A DNA stretch of 64,000 nucleotides. It comes from Gammaproteobacteria bacterium. GTDB lineage: Bacteria; Pseudomonadota; Gammaproteobacteria; SZUA-140. Shown here piece by piece: positions 1 through 8,463 of the stretch. How positions within the stretch are numbered: position 1 is the first letter of the stretch; every line of letters starts with the position of its first letter. Position numbers and translations under genes: made by a program. The notes beneath the pieces were generated by a model, which was given only the letters and a program-made list of their open reading frames with translations, was not told the DNA's origin and did no database searches. The stretch lies in assembly GCA_016712635.1 (NCBI GenBank), contig JADJQS010000002.1:248001-312000 (forward strand), read 5' to 3'.

Positions 1-51
1 CGCCGCCTAGTGTAGCTCAGCCGGACTTTTCGTCCAGCCTTACACCCGCAC

Positions 52-1139
52 ATGAATTCCGCTATGATCCCTGTTCCGATCCAAACGCCTTTGATCAGCA
101 TGATTCCGCGCTGGAAGAACTTCCTGCTCGAGGCGGGCGCCGCGCTCGCCGATGACCGCGTCGAGCACTTCGGCAATCCGCTGCGCGAGCTGCAGGTCTC
201 GGGCAGCGGGGACATCATCGCGGACCTGTCCCAGCGCGGCCTGATCGGCGTCCACGGCCCGGACGCCTGCAAATTCCTCCAGGGACAGTTCACCAACGAC
301 ATCAGTCTCGTCGATGCCGGCGTCAGCCAGCTCAACGGCTATTGCAGCCCGAAGGGCCGCCTGCTCGCCCTGCTGCGCGTGTTCCGCCGCGATGACTCCT
401 ATTACCTGCTGCTGCCGCGCGTCCTGCTCGGCGACACGCTGGCGCGCCTGAAGAAATACGTGATGATATCCAAGGTGACACTGGAAGACGCCGGGGACGC
501 CCTCGTCGGCGTCGGGCTTGCCGGCCCCGCGGCGAGGAGATCCTGGGCGCGCTCGTACCGGAAATACCCGGCTCAGCCGATGCGGTGTGCCGGGCGCGCT
601 TGACCGTGCTGCGCCTCCCGGGCACCCGGCCGCGCTTCGCCCTGTACGGCCCGGCCGCGGAGATGGAACCTATCTGGACGGTGCTGGCCGCCCGCGCCGC
701 GCCGGTCGGCGCCGGCGCCTGGGACCGGCTCGATATCCTCGCCGGGATCCCCGACATCAACCCCGCCACGGTCGACGAGTTCATCCCGCAGACCGTCAAC
801 CTGGAACTGCTCGGCGGCATCAATTTCAAGAAAGGCTGCTACACCGGCCAGGAGATCATCGCGCGCCTGCATTACCGCGGCAGCGTGAAGCGCCGGATGT
901 ACCTCGGTCACGCGGGCGCGGAACCTCCGCCTGCGCCGGGGACCCCGCTCCATGCCACCGGCGGCGACGGGCAGGCGGTGGGACACGTCGTCACATCCGC
1001 CTCCGACCCGGCCGGAGGCTGCGACCTGCTGGCCGTGGTCGCTATCGAGCATGCATCGGATAATACATTGTATCTTAACGATAATTCAGACATGAAGGTC
1101 ACCCTGCGGGCACCCGACGGCCTGACCGGCTTCCCCTGA
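52..1139 (+). CDS. ygfZ: YgfZ-family tRNA-modifying / folate-binding protein, frameshifted in this sequence
   Basis: YgfZ is a GcvT-like folate-binding protein that supports iron-sulfur enzymes such as MiaB. The coding sequence runs in one frame from ATG 52 to about 535 and then in another to the TGA at 1137-1139. The first part has the folate-barrel start (GLIGVHGPDACKFLQGQ). The second carries the family signature KGCYTGQE at about 832-858 with its conserved cysteine. Around 529-540 the reading changes from GPAARR to EEILGALVPE; one added G in the run near 535 joins them. The rebuilt protein is about 362 residues, slightly longer than E. coli YgfZ (326). I read the break as a sequencing error or a very recent mutation, because both halves are fully conserved. 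The family call is firm. Confidence 0.87.
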
Positions 1140-1238
1140 AGGCGCGTCCCGGCGGGGCCGGGCGCGCGACGCGCTATCAAGTTGGCAGCGACTCGCCGAT
1201 ATCCTGTTCACGCACCCCTCGACGGATCGACGCACGCA

Positions 1239-2090
1239 ATGGCATCGCACCAAATCGAAATCTTCTGGCACGACCTGGTCGCGGACATCCGCGCCAACCG
1301 CGTGGTCCTGCCGGCCCTGCCGGACATCGCGCTCCGGACGCGCAAACTGCTGGAGGACCGCAACGTCACCACCGGCCAGATCGCGCGCGTCATCAGCGCC
1401 GATGCCGTGCTGACCACGCGCCTGCTGCGTGTCGTGAACAGTCCGCTCTACCGCACCCACGCCCAGATCGAGGATGTCCGCAGCGCGATCACCCGCCTCG
1501 GCAACGCCAACGTGCGCAGCGTGGTGACCAGCCTCGCCATGGAGCAGCTCTACCAGAACAAGCTCGCCTCGCCGCTCAAGCGGAAGCTGCTCGCGCGCAA
1601 CTGGGAACACGGCGTCCACGTGGCGGCGCTCAGTTACATCCTGGCCGACAACTACACGATGCTGAACGCCGACGAGGCGATGCTGGCCGGACTGGTGCAT
1701 GACATTGGCAAGCTGCCGATCCTGGAATACGCCGAGATGCTGCCGGACATCGCGGCCGACGAGCACGCGCTGAACCGCCTGCTCGAGGTGCTGCACACGC
1801 GGGTCGGCGCGCTGGTGCTGGGGAGCTGGAAATTCCCGCCGGAGCTGATCACGGTGGCGGCGGAGCACGAGAACTTCGCCCGCGACTCGGGCACCGCTGC
1901 CGATTACACCGACGTGGTGACCGTGGCCAATCTGCTCAGCTACATCGGCAACGACCACCCCTACACCCGGCTCGACTGGTCAGCGATTCCCGCCTTCGAA
2001 CGCCTCGCCCTGACGCCCGAGGAGAGCATTGCGGTGATGAAGGACGCGCGCGAACAGATCCATGAGATCAAGCATCTGCTGGCAGGCTGA
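1239..2090 (+). CDS. HDOD domain-containing protein
   Basis: This is a 283-residue protein made mostly of one HDOD domain (a catalytically degenerate HD-related domain used in signalling and cell-cycle or motility control). Visible landmarks are the helical N-terminal part with ISADAVLTTRLLRVVNSPLY, typical of HDOD proteins, and the later AGLVHDIGKLPILEY, where the HD-type helix keeps H-D. I chose ATG 1239; a TTG 57 bases upstream also keeps the frame but has no better ribosome site. It lies 99 bp after ygfZ on the same strand and could be cotranscribed. No output domain is fused to it. Its partner is unknown. Confidence 0.85.
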   Translation: MASHQIEIFWHDLVADIRANRVVLPALPDIALRTRKLLEDRNVTTGQIARVISADAVLTTRLLRVVNSPLYRTHAQIEDVRSAITRLGNANVRSVVTSLAMEQLYQNKLASPLKRKLLARNWEHGVHVAALSYILADNYTMLNADEAMLAGLVHDIGKLPILEYAEMLPDIAADEHALNRLLEVLHTRVGALVLGSWKFPPELITVAAEHENFARDSGTAADYTDVVTVANLLSYIGNDHPYTRLDWSAIPAFERLALTPEESIAVMKDAREQIHEIKHLLAG

Positions 2091-2100
2091 TGTCGGGCGG

Positions 2101-2781
2101 CTATCTGGCGGTACGGCCTGGGGCAAACATGCTTCGGCCCAACCAGCGCCACAAATTGCGCGCGTCGCGCTCTGTGCCGGCGACGCGCAGGTGTCCGGCG
2201 GACAATTCGGCCTTGGTGTCGCTGTCGCCGGTCCAGATTTCTGTCAGCGCACGCACGGTGGACTCCACAATCAACGTCAGCTCATGGCCGGGATCATCGC
2301 GGCAGAGGTCGGCCTCGCCGTTCTCGACCACCAGCCACCAACGCCGCTCGCGCGGTCCCGCGTCACGGAAATGGAAGCGGATCACCACGCGACGGTCGCG
2401 CGGAAACTGATCGATTTGCGCAAAACGGCGAATATCCCACATCAGGAAGCCGGCATCGAGCTGATCGCGCCGCAGTCGACTGCCGATCCAGCGTGCACCC
2501 CAGTGGCCGATCTGCAAGACGATGGGACGCAGTTCCTCCCCGGCCGGCGTGAGGCGGTACTCCCAGCCGTCATCGCCGCGCACACGCCGCACCACACCCA
2601 CTTCCTCAAGCTTGCGCAGGCGCTGGACCAGAAGGGTGGCAGACATACGCGGCAAACCGCGGCGGATATCATTAAAGCGCGCGCTGCCGCATAGCAGTTC
2701 GCGCACCACCAACGGCGTCCAACGCTCGCCAAAGATTTCAGCGCCGCGCGCCACGGTGCAGAATTGGCCGTAGTCCGTCAT
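2101..2781 (-). CDS. HxlR-family winged-helix transcriptional regulator with C-terminal SCP2-like domain
   Basis: The first ~95 residues form an HxlR-type winged helix: FCTVARGAEIFGERWTPLVV leads into the helix-turn-helix, followed by RFNDIRRGLPRMSATLLVQR and the wing (VRRVRGDDGWEYRLTPAGEE). The remaining ~125 residues resemble the sterol-carrier-like domain often found behind HxlR domains, suggesting small-ligand sensing. Length is 226 aa. It is divergent from the methyltransferase at 2907, with 125 bp between the starts, so it may repress itself and that gene. It ends 11 bp from the 3' end of the HDOD gene (convergent). The ligand cannot be deduced. Confidence 0.87.
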   Translation of the reverse strand: MTDYGQFCTVARGAEIFGERWTPLVVRELLCGSARFNDIRRGLPRMSATLLVQRLRKLEEVGVVRRVRGDDGWEYRLTPAGEELRPIVLQIGHWGARWIGSRLRRDQLDAGFLMWDIRRFAQIDQFPRDRRVVIRFHFRDAGPRERRWWLVVENGEADLCRDDPGHELTLIVESTVRALTEIWTGDSDTKAELSAGHLRVAGTERDARNLWRWLGRSMFAPGRTAR

Positions 2782-2906
2782 GACGCCAGTCTACAACAGT
2801 TCGATGCTGCGCTACAGATTCTGGACTAGCGGCGATAAACCTGCACTTATATCCTTTGCCTCGAGCGATGTAATCCACGTCGCCGCTCATCATAAAAGGA
2901 GGCGCC

Positions 2907-3770
2907 ATGAACGCGGTAACTACTTTCGATCCGATCAGATTCAAGGATACGACTCGGGCGCAGTGGGAGAACGCCGCTGACGCCTGGCACCGCTGGGGGC
3001 CGCTCCTGGGGGAGTGGCTGGGCCCAACCACCGAACGGATGCTGGACCTCGCCGCTGTCCGAACCGGCAGTCGGGTACTGGACGTGGCGGCCGGCGCCGG
3101 CGAGCAGACGCTGCGCGCCGCCCGCCGCGTCGGGCCGGCCGGTCATGTGCTGGCGACGGACATCTCGCCGGCGATCCTCGAGTACGCCGTCGCGACGGCC
3201 CGCGCGGCGGGGTTGTCGCAGGTCGCGACGCGTGAACTGGACGGCGAGGCACTGGACGTGCTGCCGGCCGAGACCTTCGACGCCGTCATTTCGCGCGTCG
3301 GGCTGATCTACTTTCCCGACCAGCAGCAGGCGCTGACCGGCATGAAACACGCGCTGAAGCCTGGCGGGCGCATCGGCGCCGTCGTGTATTCCACGCCGCA
3401 GAACAATGCCTTCTTCTCCATCCCGGTGTCGATTATCCGTCGGCGCGCCAGGCTGTCGCCACCTGTGCCGGGCCAGCCGGGGCCGTTCTCGCTGGGTGCT
3501 GACGGTGTTCTTGCCACGGCCCTGGAACGCGCGGGGTTTCGCGATGTGACCGTGGAGAACATGGACGCACCGGTACGCCTGGCGTCGGCAGCCGAGTGCG
3601 TGCGCTTCGAGCGCGAATCGTTCGGTGCGTTGCATCAGATGATGGCTACGCTGTCCGAGGACGAACGCGCCGATACCTGGCGCGAAATCGAGAGCGAATT
3701 GAAGAAATTTGAGGGCTCGGGCGGCTTTGTTGGCCCGTGCGAGATGCTGGTGGCGGTGGGGGTCAAGTAG
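2907..3770 (+). CDS. Class I SAM-dependent methyltransferase
   Basis: A 287-residue class I methyltransferase of the UbiE-like type. The SAM-binding motif I is RVLDVAAGAGEQT (about residues 53-65), followed by the acidic ATDIS at the end of strand 2 and FDAVISRVGLIYF (motif post-II). The Shine-Dalgarno is excellent (AAAAGGAGG seven bases before ATG 2907), implying strong translation. The divergent HxlR-family regulator is the obvious candidate controller. No substrate-specific motif is visible. A role in detoxification or natural-product methylation would be a guess. Confidence 0.85.
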   Translation: MNAVTTFDPIRFKDTTRAQWENAADAWHRWGPLLGEWLGPTTERMLDLAAVRTGSRVLDVAAGAGEQTLRAARRVGPAGHVLATDISPAILEYAVATARAAGLSQVATRELDGEALDVLPAETFDAVISRVGLIYFPDQQQALTGMKHALKPGGRIGAVVYSTPQNNAFFSIPVSIIRRRARLSPPVPGQPGPFSLGADGVLATALERAGFRDVTVENMDAPVRLASAAECVRFERESFGALHQMMATLSEDERADTWREIESELKKFEGSGGFVGPCEMLVAVGVK

Positions 3771-3779
3771 ACGGGCGAA

Positions 3780-3885
3780 ACCGTCGCGATGGGCCGCTTC
3801 CACTGCGAATCGTGCCGCGTCTGGTCGGCTGGCCCGGCGAATACCTTCACCTTGTGGAAACCAGACTTCGTGCGCACCGAAGGGA
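3780..3885 (+). pseudogene. Fragment resembling the N-terminal half of a GFA (glutathione-dependent formaldehyde-activating) family protein
   Basis: From ATG 3789 the frame reads GRFHCESCRVWSAGPANTF and continues through a tryptophan-containing LWKPDF stretch. That matches the zinc-binding CxxC segment and following strand of GFA/Mss4-like proteins. The similarity stops after about 32 codons, and nothing like the C-terminal zinc site follows before the convergent oxygenase gene. I read it as a truncated remnant. The call rests on the motif pattern alone. Confidence 0.4.
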
Positions 3886-3918
3886 ATCCCGCCTCGCCCT
3901 TCGCAGACGATCCCTACG

Positions 3919-4692
3919 CTAACGGAACGGTTTTCCGAGCACCCACACCACCAGGGAATAGCGGATCCAGGAGGTCACCGGCGTGACCTGGTGGTACACG
4001 TAGGACGGGAACACGATCATCGAACCCTGCGGCCGGATCTCCTCGCACTCGTGATAGCGTTCCCGGTGGCGCACGTGCGGGCCGAAATCGAATTTGAGGT
4101 TCCCGCCTTCATAGGCGCCCGGCTCGTTCAGGTTCAGCGTCATGCTCAGCTTCCTGACCTTGCCCAGCATCTTCGGATTGTCGATGCAGTTTGGCGGCGG
4201 CTTGCCGTTCACCAGCGGCGTGACACCGGGCTCGAACGCGCGGTACGCACCGTTATGGCAGGTGAAGCCGTCGGTGTGCCAGCCGTAGAATCCGCCCGGC
4301 CGGTAGGCCGCGAACTGCAACGGCTCGGCGAAATCGACCTCGTAAAGCCAGCCGGCGCGCTGGTTGGCCTCGGCGATCAGCGGAAACACCAGGTCGTAGA
4401 TCCAGCCGTCGCTGAGGAAACAGACCTCGCTGTCCCGGATGTATTTCCCTTTCGTGGCCTCCGGCTGGGAGGCACCTGCTTCCTGCGCTGCATCCTCCAG
4501 CGTCCGGTCCGCCAGCGCGCTGGCGCCGGCATTTTCCGCGCCCTTGTGCGTGGAGCCCAGGGTGACGCCGGTCGTGTCGCCCCCGATTTGCTTTAACTGT
4601 TCCAGGGCCTCCTGACCGCGCGCCATGATCCTGCGGCAATCTTCCGGGGAGATCGCGCCCTTGAACCACCAATAGGGATGTACCGGGAGCAT
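3919..4692 (-). CDS. 2-oxoglutarate/Fe(II)-dependent oxygenase (prolyl-4-hydroxylase-like, PKHD type)
   Basis: A 257-residue protein with the double-stranded beta-helix landmarks of Fe(II)/2-oxoglutarate oxygenases: FYGWHTDG supplies the proximal H-x-D pair (about residues 136-141), YVYHQVTPV near residue 235 the distal histidine, and WIRYSLVVWVLGKPF the arginine that binds 2-oxoglutarate. The middle (about residues 150-190) is longer than in short YbiX-type hydroxylases. A Shine-Dalgarno-like GGAGCAGG lies upstream of ATG 4692. It is a stand-alone gene; the substrate is unknown. Confidence 0.8.
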   Translation of the reverse strand: MLPVHPYWWFKGAISPEDCRRIMARGQEALEQLKQIGGDTTGVTLGSTHKGAENAGASALADRTLEDAAQEAGASQPEATKGKYIRDSEVCFLSDGWIYDLVFPLIAEANQRAGWLYEVDFAEPLQFAAYRPGGFYGWHTDGFTCHNGAYRAFEPGVTPLVNGKPPPNCIDNPKMLGKVRKLSMTLNLNEPGAYEGGNLKFDFGPHVRHRERYHECEEIRPQGSMIVFPSYVYHQVTPVTSWIRYSLVVWVLGKPFR

Positions 4693-4833
4693 CGGTCTAC
4701 CTGCTCCGCCGGAACCGGGACGAGATGAATACGGCGTGATTCATGTTTCGCAACCCCAGGCTGAAGGATCGAGGATGCGGATCTGGCCAGAAGAATCGAG
4801 CCGATCCGGTTGCGGTCTAATTTACCACATACC

Positions 4834-4860
4834 GGGGACAGACTGGGCCCTGTTGTCCCC
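4834..4860. repeat. GGGGACA palindrome (REP-like)
   Basis: GGGGACA at 4834 and TGTCCCC ending at 4860 form a 7-bp inverted repeat around a 13-bp loop. It is the same core word as the repeats flanking the transposase at 5294-5986. It lies between the oxygenase and YCII genes. Confidence 0.65.
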
Positions 4861-4909
4861 TGGCACGGCTTGAATGTATTGTCAGGCCACACACTCAGGC
4901 ACACTCCTG

Positions 4910-5251
4910 TCAGGACTCCGGGTCGAACATGATCTCGCGAACCTCCTGCGCGCAGCGACACCCGGCGGCGAACCTGGCGGCCCAGACCAGCGCCTCCTCA
5001 CGCGAAGCAACCTCGATGATCGAAAACCCGCCTATGACCGCCTTTGTCTCCGGTACGGGTCCGGCTGTGACCGTCCCGTCTGTCGCAACAATGGTCGATT
5101 GCTGGCGCTGGACACCGCCGCCGAAGATCCAGACCCCCGCGGCCTTTGCCTCCCGAACCACCTTATGTGATGCCGCGCCCACCGACGGCCAATCTTCATC
5201 AGGAATATGGTCCATCGAGCCGTCATCAAACGAAATCAAGTACCGAGGCAT
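4910..5251 (-). CDS. YCII-related (DGPF) domain protein
   Basis: A 113-residue protein of the YCII/DGPF fold, an alpha-beta dimeric family linked loosely to regulators and sigma factors. The start MPRYLISFDDGSMDHI and the strand-helix-strand KAVIGGFSIIEVASREEALVWA are typical; the normal DGPF word appears as TDGTV. A GGGGACAGA repeat lies 18 bp upstream of its start, possibly within the promoter or leader. No ECF sigma gene is adjacent, so this is a stand-alone copy. Confidence 0.78.
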   Translation of the reverse strand: MPRYLISFDDGSMDHIPDEDWPSVGAASHKVVREAKAAGVWIFGGGVQRQQSTIVATDGTVTAGPVPETKAVIGGFSIIEVASREEALVWAARFAAGCRCAQEVREIMFDPES

Positions 5252-5268
5252 CGTATACCCTCAAAATC

Positions 5269-6070
5269 GGGGACAGACCACGGTTTCAATCGTTTAGCTG
5301 TCAGCCTTCACCGGTCTCCCGGATTTGCCCGGAACCACCCGCCTCTGGAGCATGCGGCCGATCTCCTCTTGAAACCGTTCCGGTCCGAGCACGTAGTTTC
5401 CGTTCGTGGCACTCCGTATATTGGCCACCAGATCCGGATCGAGATGCGCATTGAATAATCCCCGATAGCTCTCGCGGCGGTTTTCATCCGAACTCCCGAG
5501 GCGCAGGTAATCCTGGTGCAGCGTAATCACACTGTCTCGCTCGCCTTCCGCATTCGCGCGGTAACTCGACCAGCGATATTCCCCCGGATGCCTCACCATG
5601 GCGGCCCGCACAGGATTCATCTCGATATACCGATAGCAGCCCAACACATACTCCGGGTCGCGGGCCAGACAGGAGCGAAAACGTCCTTCCCACAGTGTAC
5701 CGCTACGGCGATATGTGCGATTGATGTATTGAACATACCGCTGACCAAGATGTTTCATCAGCAGACCCGCGCTGTCCTCTCGCGCAGGCGTCAGCAACAG
5801 GTGAACATGGTTCGTCATCAGGACATAGGCATGAATCGCGCACCCATGTTTTTCCGCCTGCTCCTGGAGGGTATCCAGATAACGGCGGTAATCCTCATAC
5901 GCGTAGAAACACGCTGATCGATTGTTCCCTCGCTGAATGATATGCCAGGGAATGCCTGGAACAGCAATACGGGCGCGACGCGGCATCGGACCTCCATGTC
6001 CACCTCCGAGACGGGATCATTCTAACCGAGAAGCTATTGATTGAGAGAGAAGAAACCGTGGTCTGTCCCC
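5269..6070 (-). mobile_element. RAYT transposase unit bounded by inverted GGGGACAGA repeats
   Basis: The 18-bp word GGGGACAGACCACGGTTT at 5269-5286 is repeated exactly, inverted, at 6053-6070 (AAACCGTGGTCTGTCCCC). The RAYT gene lies between them and fills most of the 802-bp unit. RAYT enzymes are known to act on REP palindromes, so I read this as a REPtron-like element. Whether the whole unit moves is not shown by the sequence. Confidence 0.7.
5294..5986 (-). CDS. REP-associated tyrosine transposase (Y1/RAYT family)
   Basis: A 230-residue single-strand transposase of the IS200/IS605-like Y1 superfamily, RAYT branch. It opens with PRRARIAVPGIPWHIIQRGN, typical of RAYTs. The HUH metal site is YVLMTNHVHLLLTP (about residues 54-67). 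The region LMKHLGQRYVQYINRTYRRS contains the candidate catalytic tyrosine, followed by GTLWEGRFRS and YIEMNPVRAAMV. The family nicks and rejoins REP palindromes. The stop codon lies 8 bp from the repeat at 5269-5286, and the other copy is 67 bp upstream of the start. The gene appears intact, so the element may still be active. Confidence 0.93.
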   Translation of the reverse strand: MPRRARIAVPGIPWHIIQRGNNRSACFYAYEDYRRYLDTLQEQAEKHGCAIHAYVLMTNHVHLLLTPAREDSAGLLMKHLGQRYVQYINRTYRRSGTLWEGRFRSCLARDPEYVLGCYRYIEMNPVRAAMVRHPGEYRWSSYRANAEGERDSVITLHQDYLRLGSSDENRRESYRGLFNAHLDPDLVANIRSATNGNYVLGPERFQEEIGRMLQRRVVPGKSGRPVKADS

Positions 6071-6527
6071 CTTTCAGAAGCGAGCGCGCGGATGTACGCC
6101 ACGAACTCGGGATCCTCGCCCTCGAGCAGCGCGGGCAACGCCACCGGGAAATCCTTGCGCTGGCACCACTCACGCATGTAGTCCTCCCACGATCGCCAGC
6201 GCCGCACGTGCGGCCCCGAAATCTCATTCGTGTAGAGGAGAAGATAAGCGCGCTCGAACAGCGAGACCAGCATGCTGAAGATGATCATTTTACGCTCGCG
6301 TTGCTCCTCGCTCAGTTGCGGCGTCTCGTTGGCAGAGTACAAAGCAAGTCGGGGTGCTCGAGCGCAATCTTTAGGAAGTCCTGATAGTTGTCCGAGACAA
6401 GTTGGTAGACCTCCTCATCCTCGTTGGCGCGCTCCTTCTTCTGCTCGTAAAGGAATACGAGAATCGCGACCGGCAGGCCGACTGCCGTGACGATGTAACT
6501 CAGGAGCTCCCAGGTGGCGACATCCAT
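6034..6527 (-). CDS. Hypothetical protein with one N-terminal membrane helix, frameshifted
   Basis: From ATG 6527 (preceded by AAGGAGAGG) the protein starts DVATWELLSYIVTAVGLPVA, an N-terminal membrane helix, then a charged stretch YEQKKERANEDEEVYQLVSD and a helical cytoplasmic domain. Near 6342 the frame breaks after HPDLL and resumes as YSANETPQLSEEQRER; one added base joins them. The rest (FERAYLLLY, RRWRSWEDYMREW) is rich in aromatic residues. The rebuilt length is about 164 aa. The last dozen residues are encoded by the GGGGACAGA repeat at 6053-6070, so the original C-terminus may have been replaced by the mobile unit. I do not recognise a function. Confidence 0.62.
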
Positions 6528-6544
6528 CACACGCTCCTCTCCTT

Positions 6545-6562
6545 GGGGACAGACCACAATTT
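6545..6562 (+). repeat. GGGGACAGA repeat, left arm
   Basis: GGGGACAGACCACAATTT differs at two positions from the 18-bp transposase-flanking word. It is inverted with respect to the copy at 6625-6642, forming a BIME-like pair about 98 bp across between two minus-strand genes. Confidence 0.65.
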
Positions 6563-6624
6563 CAGACAACTGCCGTTCCTTGGCGGCAACGCATCTTCAA
6601 ACCTGGCATACCCTTGCATTCTAA

Positions 6625-6642
6625 AAAACGTGGTCTGTCCCA
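6625..6642 (-). repeat. GGGGACAGA repeat, right arm
   Basis: AAAACGTGGTCTGTCCCA is an inverted, slightly diverged copy of the same word. It begins 2 bp beyond the stop codon of the YbaN-like gene. Confidence 0.65.
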
Positions 6643-6644
6643 GA

Positions 6645-7013
6645 TTATGCCACTTCCCCGGGCTCCGGCCTACTGATCAAATACGCTGCCACCGCGATAA
6701 ATAATGCAGTAATTCCCGAAAGAAACCAATAATTGTCCAACTGAGGATACATTACAAACCAGCTTCCTATAAGCATTACTACGGCCAGGACTTTGCTTCT
6801 GCGTGATATCGCTCTTTCTTGCTCCCAATCTATCAGCAACCTGCCCAGATGTGGATGCGCATACAGCCAGCGATGCAGCCGATCAGACCCTCTTGCAGCA
6901 AACCATGCAGTCAGGAGAAGAAAAGGAACCGTTGGCAAACCCGGAAGGAAAATACCCACAAGTGCCAGAGCCAGAAAAAAATAGGCGAGAATTAACGCCA
7001 GAATACGTGTCAT
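6645..7013 (-). CDS. ybaN: DUF454 (YbaN-like) inner membrane protein
   Basis: A 122-residue membrane protein of the DUF454 family. The family start is clear: a first helix (LALILAYFFLALALVGIFLP) running into GLPTVPFLLLTAWFAARGSD, then HPHLGRLLIDWEQERAIS, and two C-terminal helices. Length matches YbaN. The family has no established function. The gene stands alone; the nearest feature is the palindromic repeat touching its 3' end. Confidence 0.9.
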   Translation of the reverse strand: MTRILALILAYFFLALALVGIFLPGLPTVPFLLLTAWFAARGSDRLHRWLYAHPHLGRLLIDWEQERAISRRSKVLAVVMLIGSWFVMYPQLDNYWFLSGITALFIAVAAYLISRPEPGEVA

Positions 7014-7161
7014 GCAATCCGCCTGTCACCACTTTTCAGGAATTCTGACGATTACTCAACCAATTTACGGGATGAACACATGGCATTACGCGTAAATCTG
7101 GTCTGCGGCCCGTCAGCGCCGTCGCGCCTGCGGTGAGGCGTGATGCGCCGCCGTCGACAGA

Positions 7162-8230
7162 CTAGTCATCGTCCAGGCTCCCCTTCGCCGACTTGATGTA
7201 GCGGCCGAAGTCACGATCCTTCTTTCTCCGTTCGGCATACGACAACTGGTGGAACCCGGACTCTTTCCTCAGTTTCAGGTAATTCTGATAGTGCGCCCGG
7301 CTGATTTCTCCGGAATTCACCGCCGCGATCACGGCGCAGCCGGACTCGCTGGTATGGCTGCAATTCCGATAGCGGCAGCCGGGTGCGAGGGCGGCGATAT
7401 TGGAGAAACTGTCCCCCAGGCCGCCTTCCGCGTCCAGAATGCCGAACTCGCGCATCCTCGGGTTGTCGATCACGAGCGCGCCGCCCTCGAGACGCATCAG
7501 CGCGCGGCGCACGGTGGTATGCCTGCCTTCGCCGGTCCCGCTCACCGCCTGTGTTTCCAGCGCCTCATGACCGATCAAGCGATTGATCAGCGTGCTCTTG
7601 CCCACGCCCGACGAGCCGACGAAGCAATAGGTCTTGCCCGGCAGCAACAGCCGCTTGAACTCATCGACGCCTGCCTGCGTGACGTTGCTCAGGGTGAGCA
7701 CCGGGGCCGCAATACCTGCAGCACGAACCTCCGCCACCTGCGCGGACACAACGGCAGGCTCCACCATGTCGGTTTTGGTGAGAAGGATGTACGGCTCCGC
7801 CCCGCCCTCCCGCGTCATGACCAGGTAGCGTTCCAAGCGCTTCAGATTGAAGTCAACGTGGCAGGACTGCACAATCAGCACATAATCGATGTTCGCCGCG
7901 ATCATCTGGTACTCGACGGCATCCCCGCCGACTTCCGGCGTAGCGCGGTCCTTCGTTCCAAAAGCGCGTGGATCACGCCAAAGTCGTCTCCGGGTGTTTC
8001 TCCACGCACACCCAGTCGCCGACGCAGGGCATTTCATGGGACAGGCGATGACGATGCATATAACTGCCGGCCGGCTTCGCGCGGAAAGGGCCGGCCTGGT
8101 CCACGAGCAGCCACTGGTCGCGATCGACGGCTGCTACGCGGGCGATAGTATCCGCGGGCTTGCATCCGGCCCTTTGCTCGAACCAGACGTCCCAGCCCAT
8201 GTCATTCAGTTCAGGGTGCTGATTTTCCAT
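7162..8230 (-). CDS. rsgA: RsgA-like circularly permuted GTPase, with two frameshifts
   Basis: RsgA-type GTPases assist 30S ribosome maturation. An OB-fold start from ATG 8230 (MENQHPELNDMGWDVWFEQR) runs to CVGDWVCVEKHP. One missing G near 7985 and another near 7945 break the frame; adding both gives the conserved RRTALRRKSAGDAVEYQ. Then come, in permuted order, G4 (LLTKTD), G1 (FVGSSGVGKSTLINRL) and the zinc-binding tail (GCRYRNCSHTSESGC). The G3 box reads VIDNPRMREFG instead of the usual DTPG, so two normally conserved residues differ. This suggests a paralogue rather than the housekeeping copy. Rebuilt length is about 356 aa. Missing bases in G runs point to sequence errors. Confidence 0.85.
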
Positions 8231-8324
8231 TCATCACCGGGCAAAGTGTTGCAGGTCTAGTGCGGAGCATAACGCGAAGCTAAGGTGCGCGGTGCATTGT
8301 GATCAAGGTGGATCAAAGGGTAAA

Positions 8325-8352
8325 AGTACTTGAACAGGGATTTCCAAGTACT
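8325..8352. repeat. 8-bp inverted repeat between the RsgA-like gene and the attC site
   Basis: AGTACTTG (8325-8332) and CAAGTACT (8345-8352) are perfect inverted arms around a 12-base loop. No T run follows on either strand, so it is not a clear terminator. Nothing else is recognisable in 8231-8399. Confidence 0.5.
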
Positions 8353-8399
8353 CTGAACCCTTGATCGCCACTTATTTTCAAGACTCTCCCCCGATGGTG

Positions 8400-8457
8400 G
8401 TCCAACGCTCAAATTAAGCGACGGGCGAAGCTCTTCCGCTTGAATGCATTGTTGGGC
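8400..8457 (-). other. attC site (59-base-element type) of an integron gene cassette
   Basis: Read on the minus strand, 58 bp begin with GCCCAAC (R-Y-Y-Y-A-A-C) and end with the core GTTGGAC (G-T-T-R-R-R-Y). The interior arms (ATTCAAGC and GCTTAATTTGAGC) are imperfectly palindromic. The arrangement closely resembles the well-known aadA-type attC. It starts 6 bp beyond the stop codon of the minus-strand gene at 8464-8758, which is the normal cassette layout. No integrase gene is present in the window, so this is an isolated cassette. Confidence 0.75.
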
Positions 8458-8463
8458 ATGTGC

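Noticed and set aside
1..51. Short hairpin GGAC-TTTTC-GTCC before ygfZ, considered as a terminator or partial tRNA
   Set aside because: Four-base stem, no T run on either strand and no tRNA arms.
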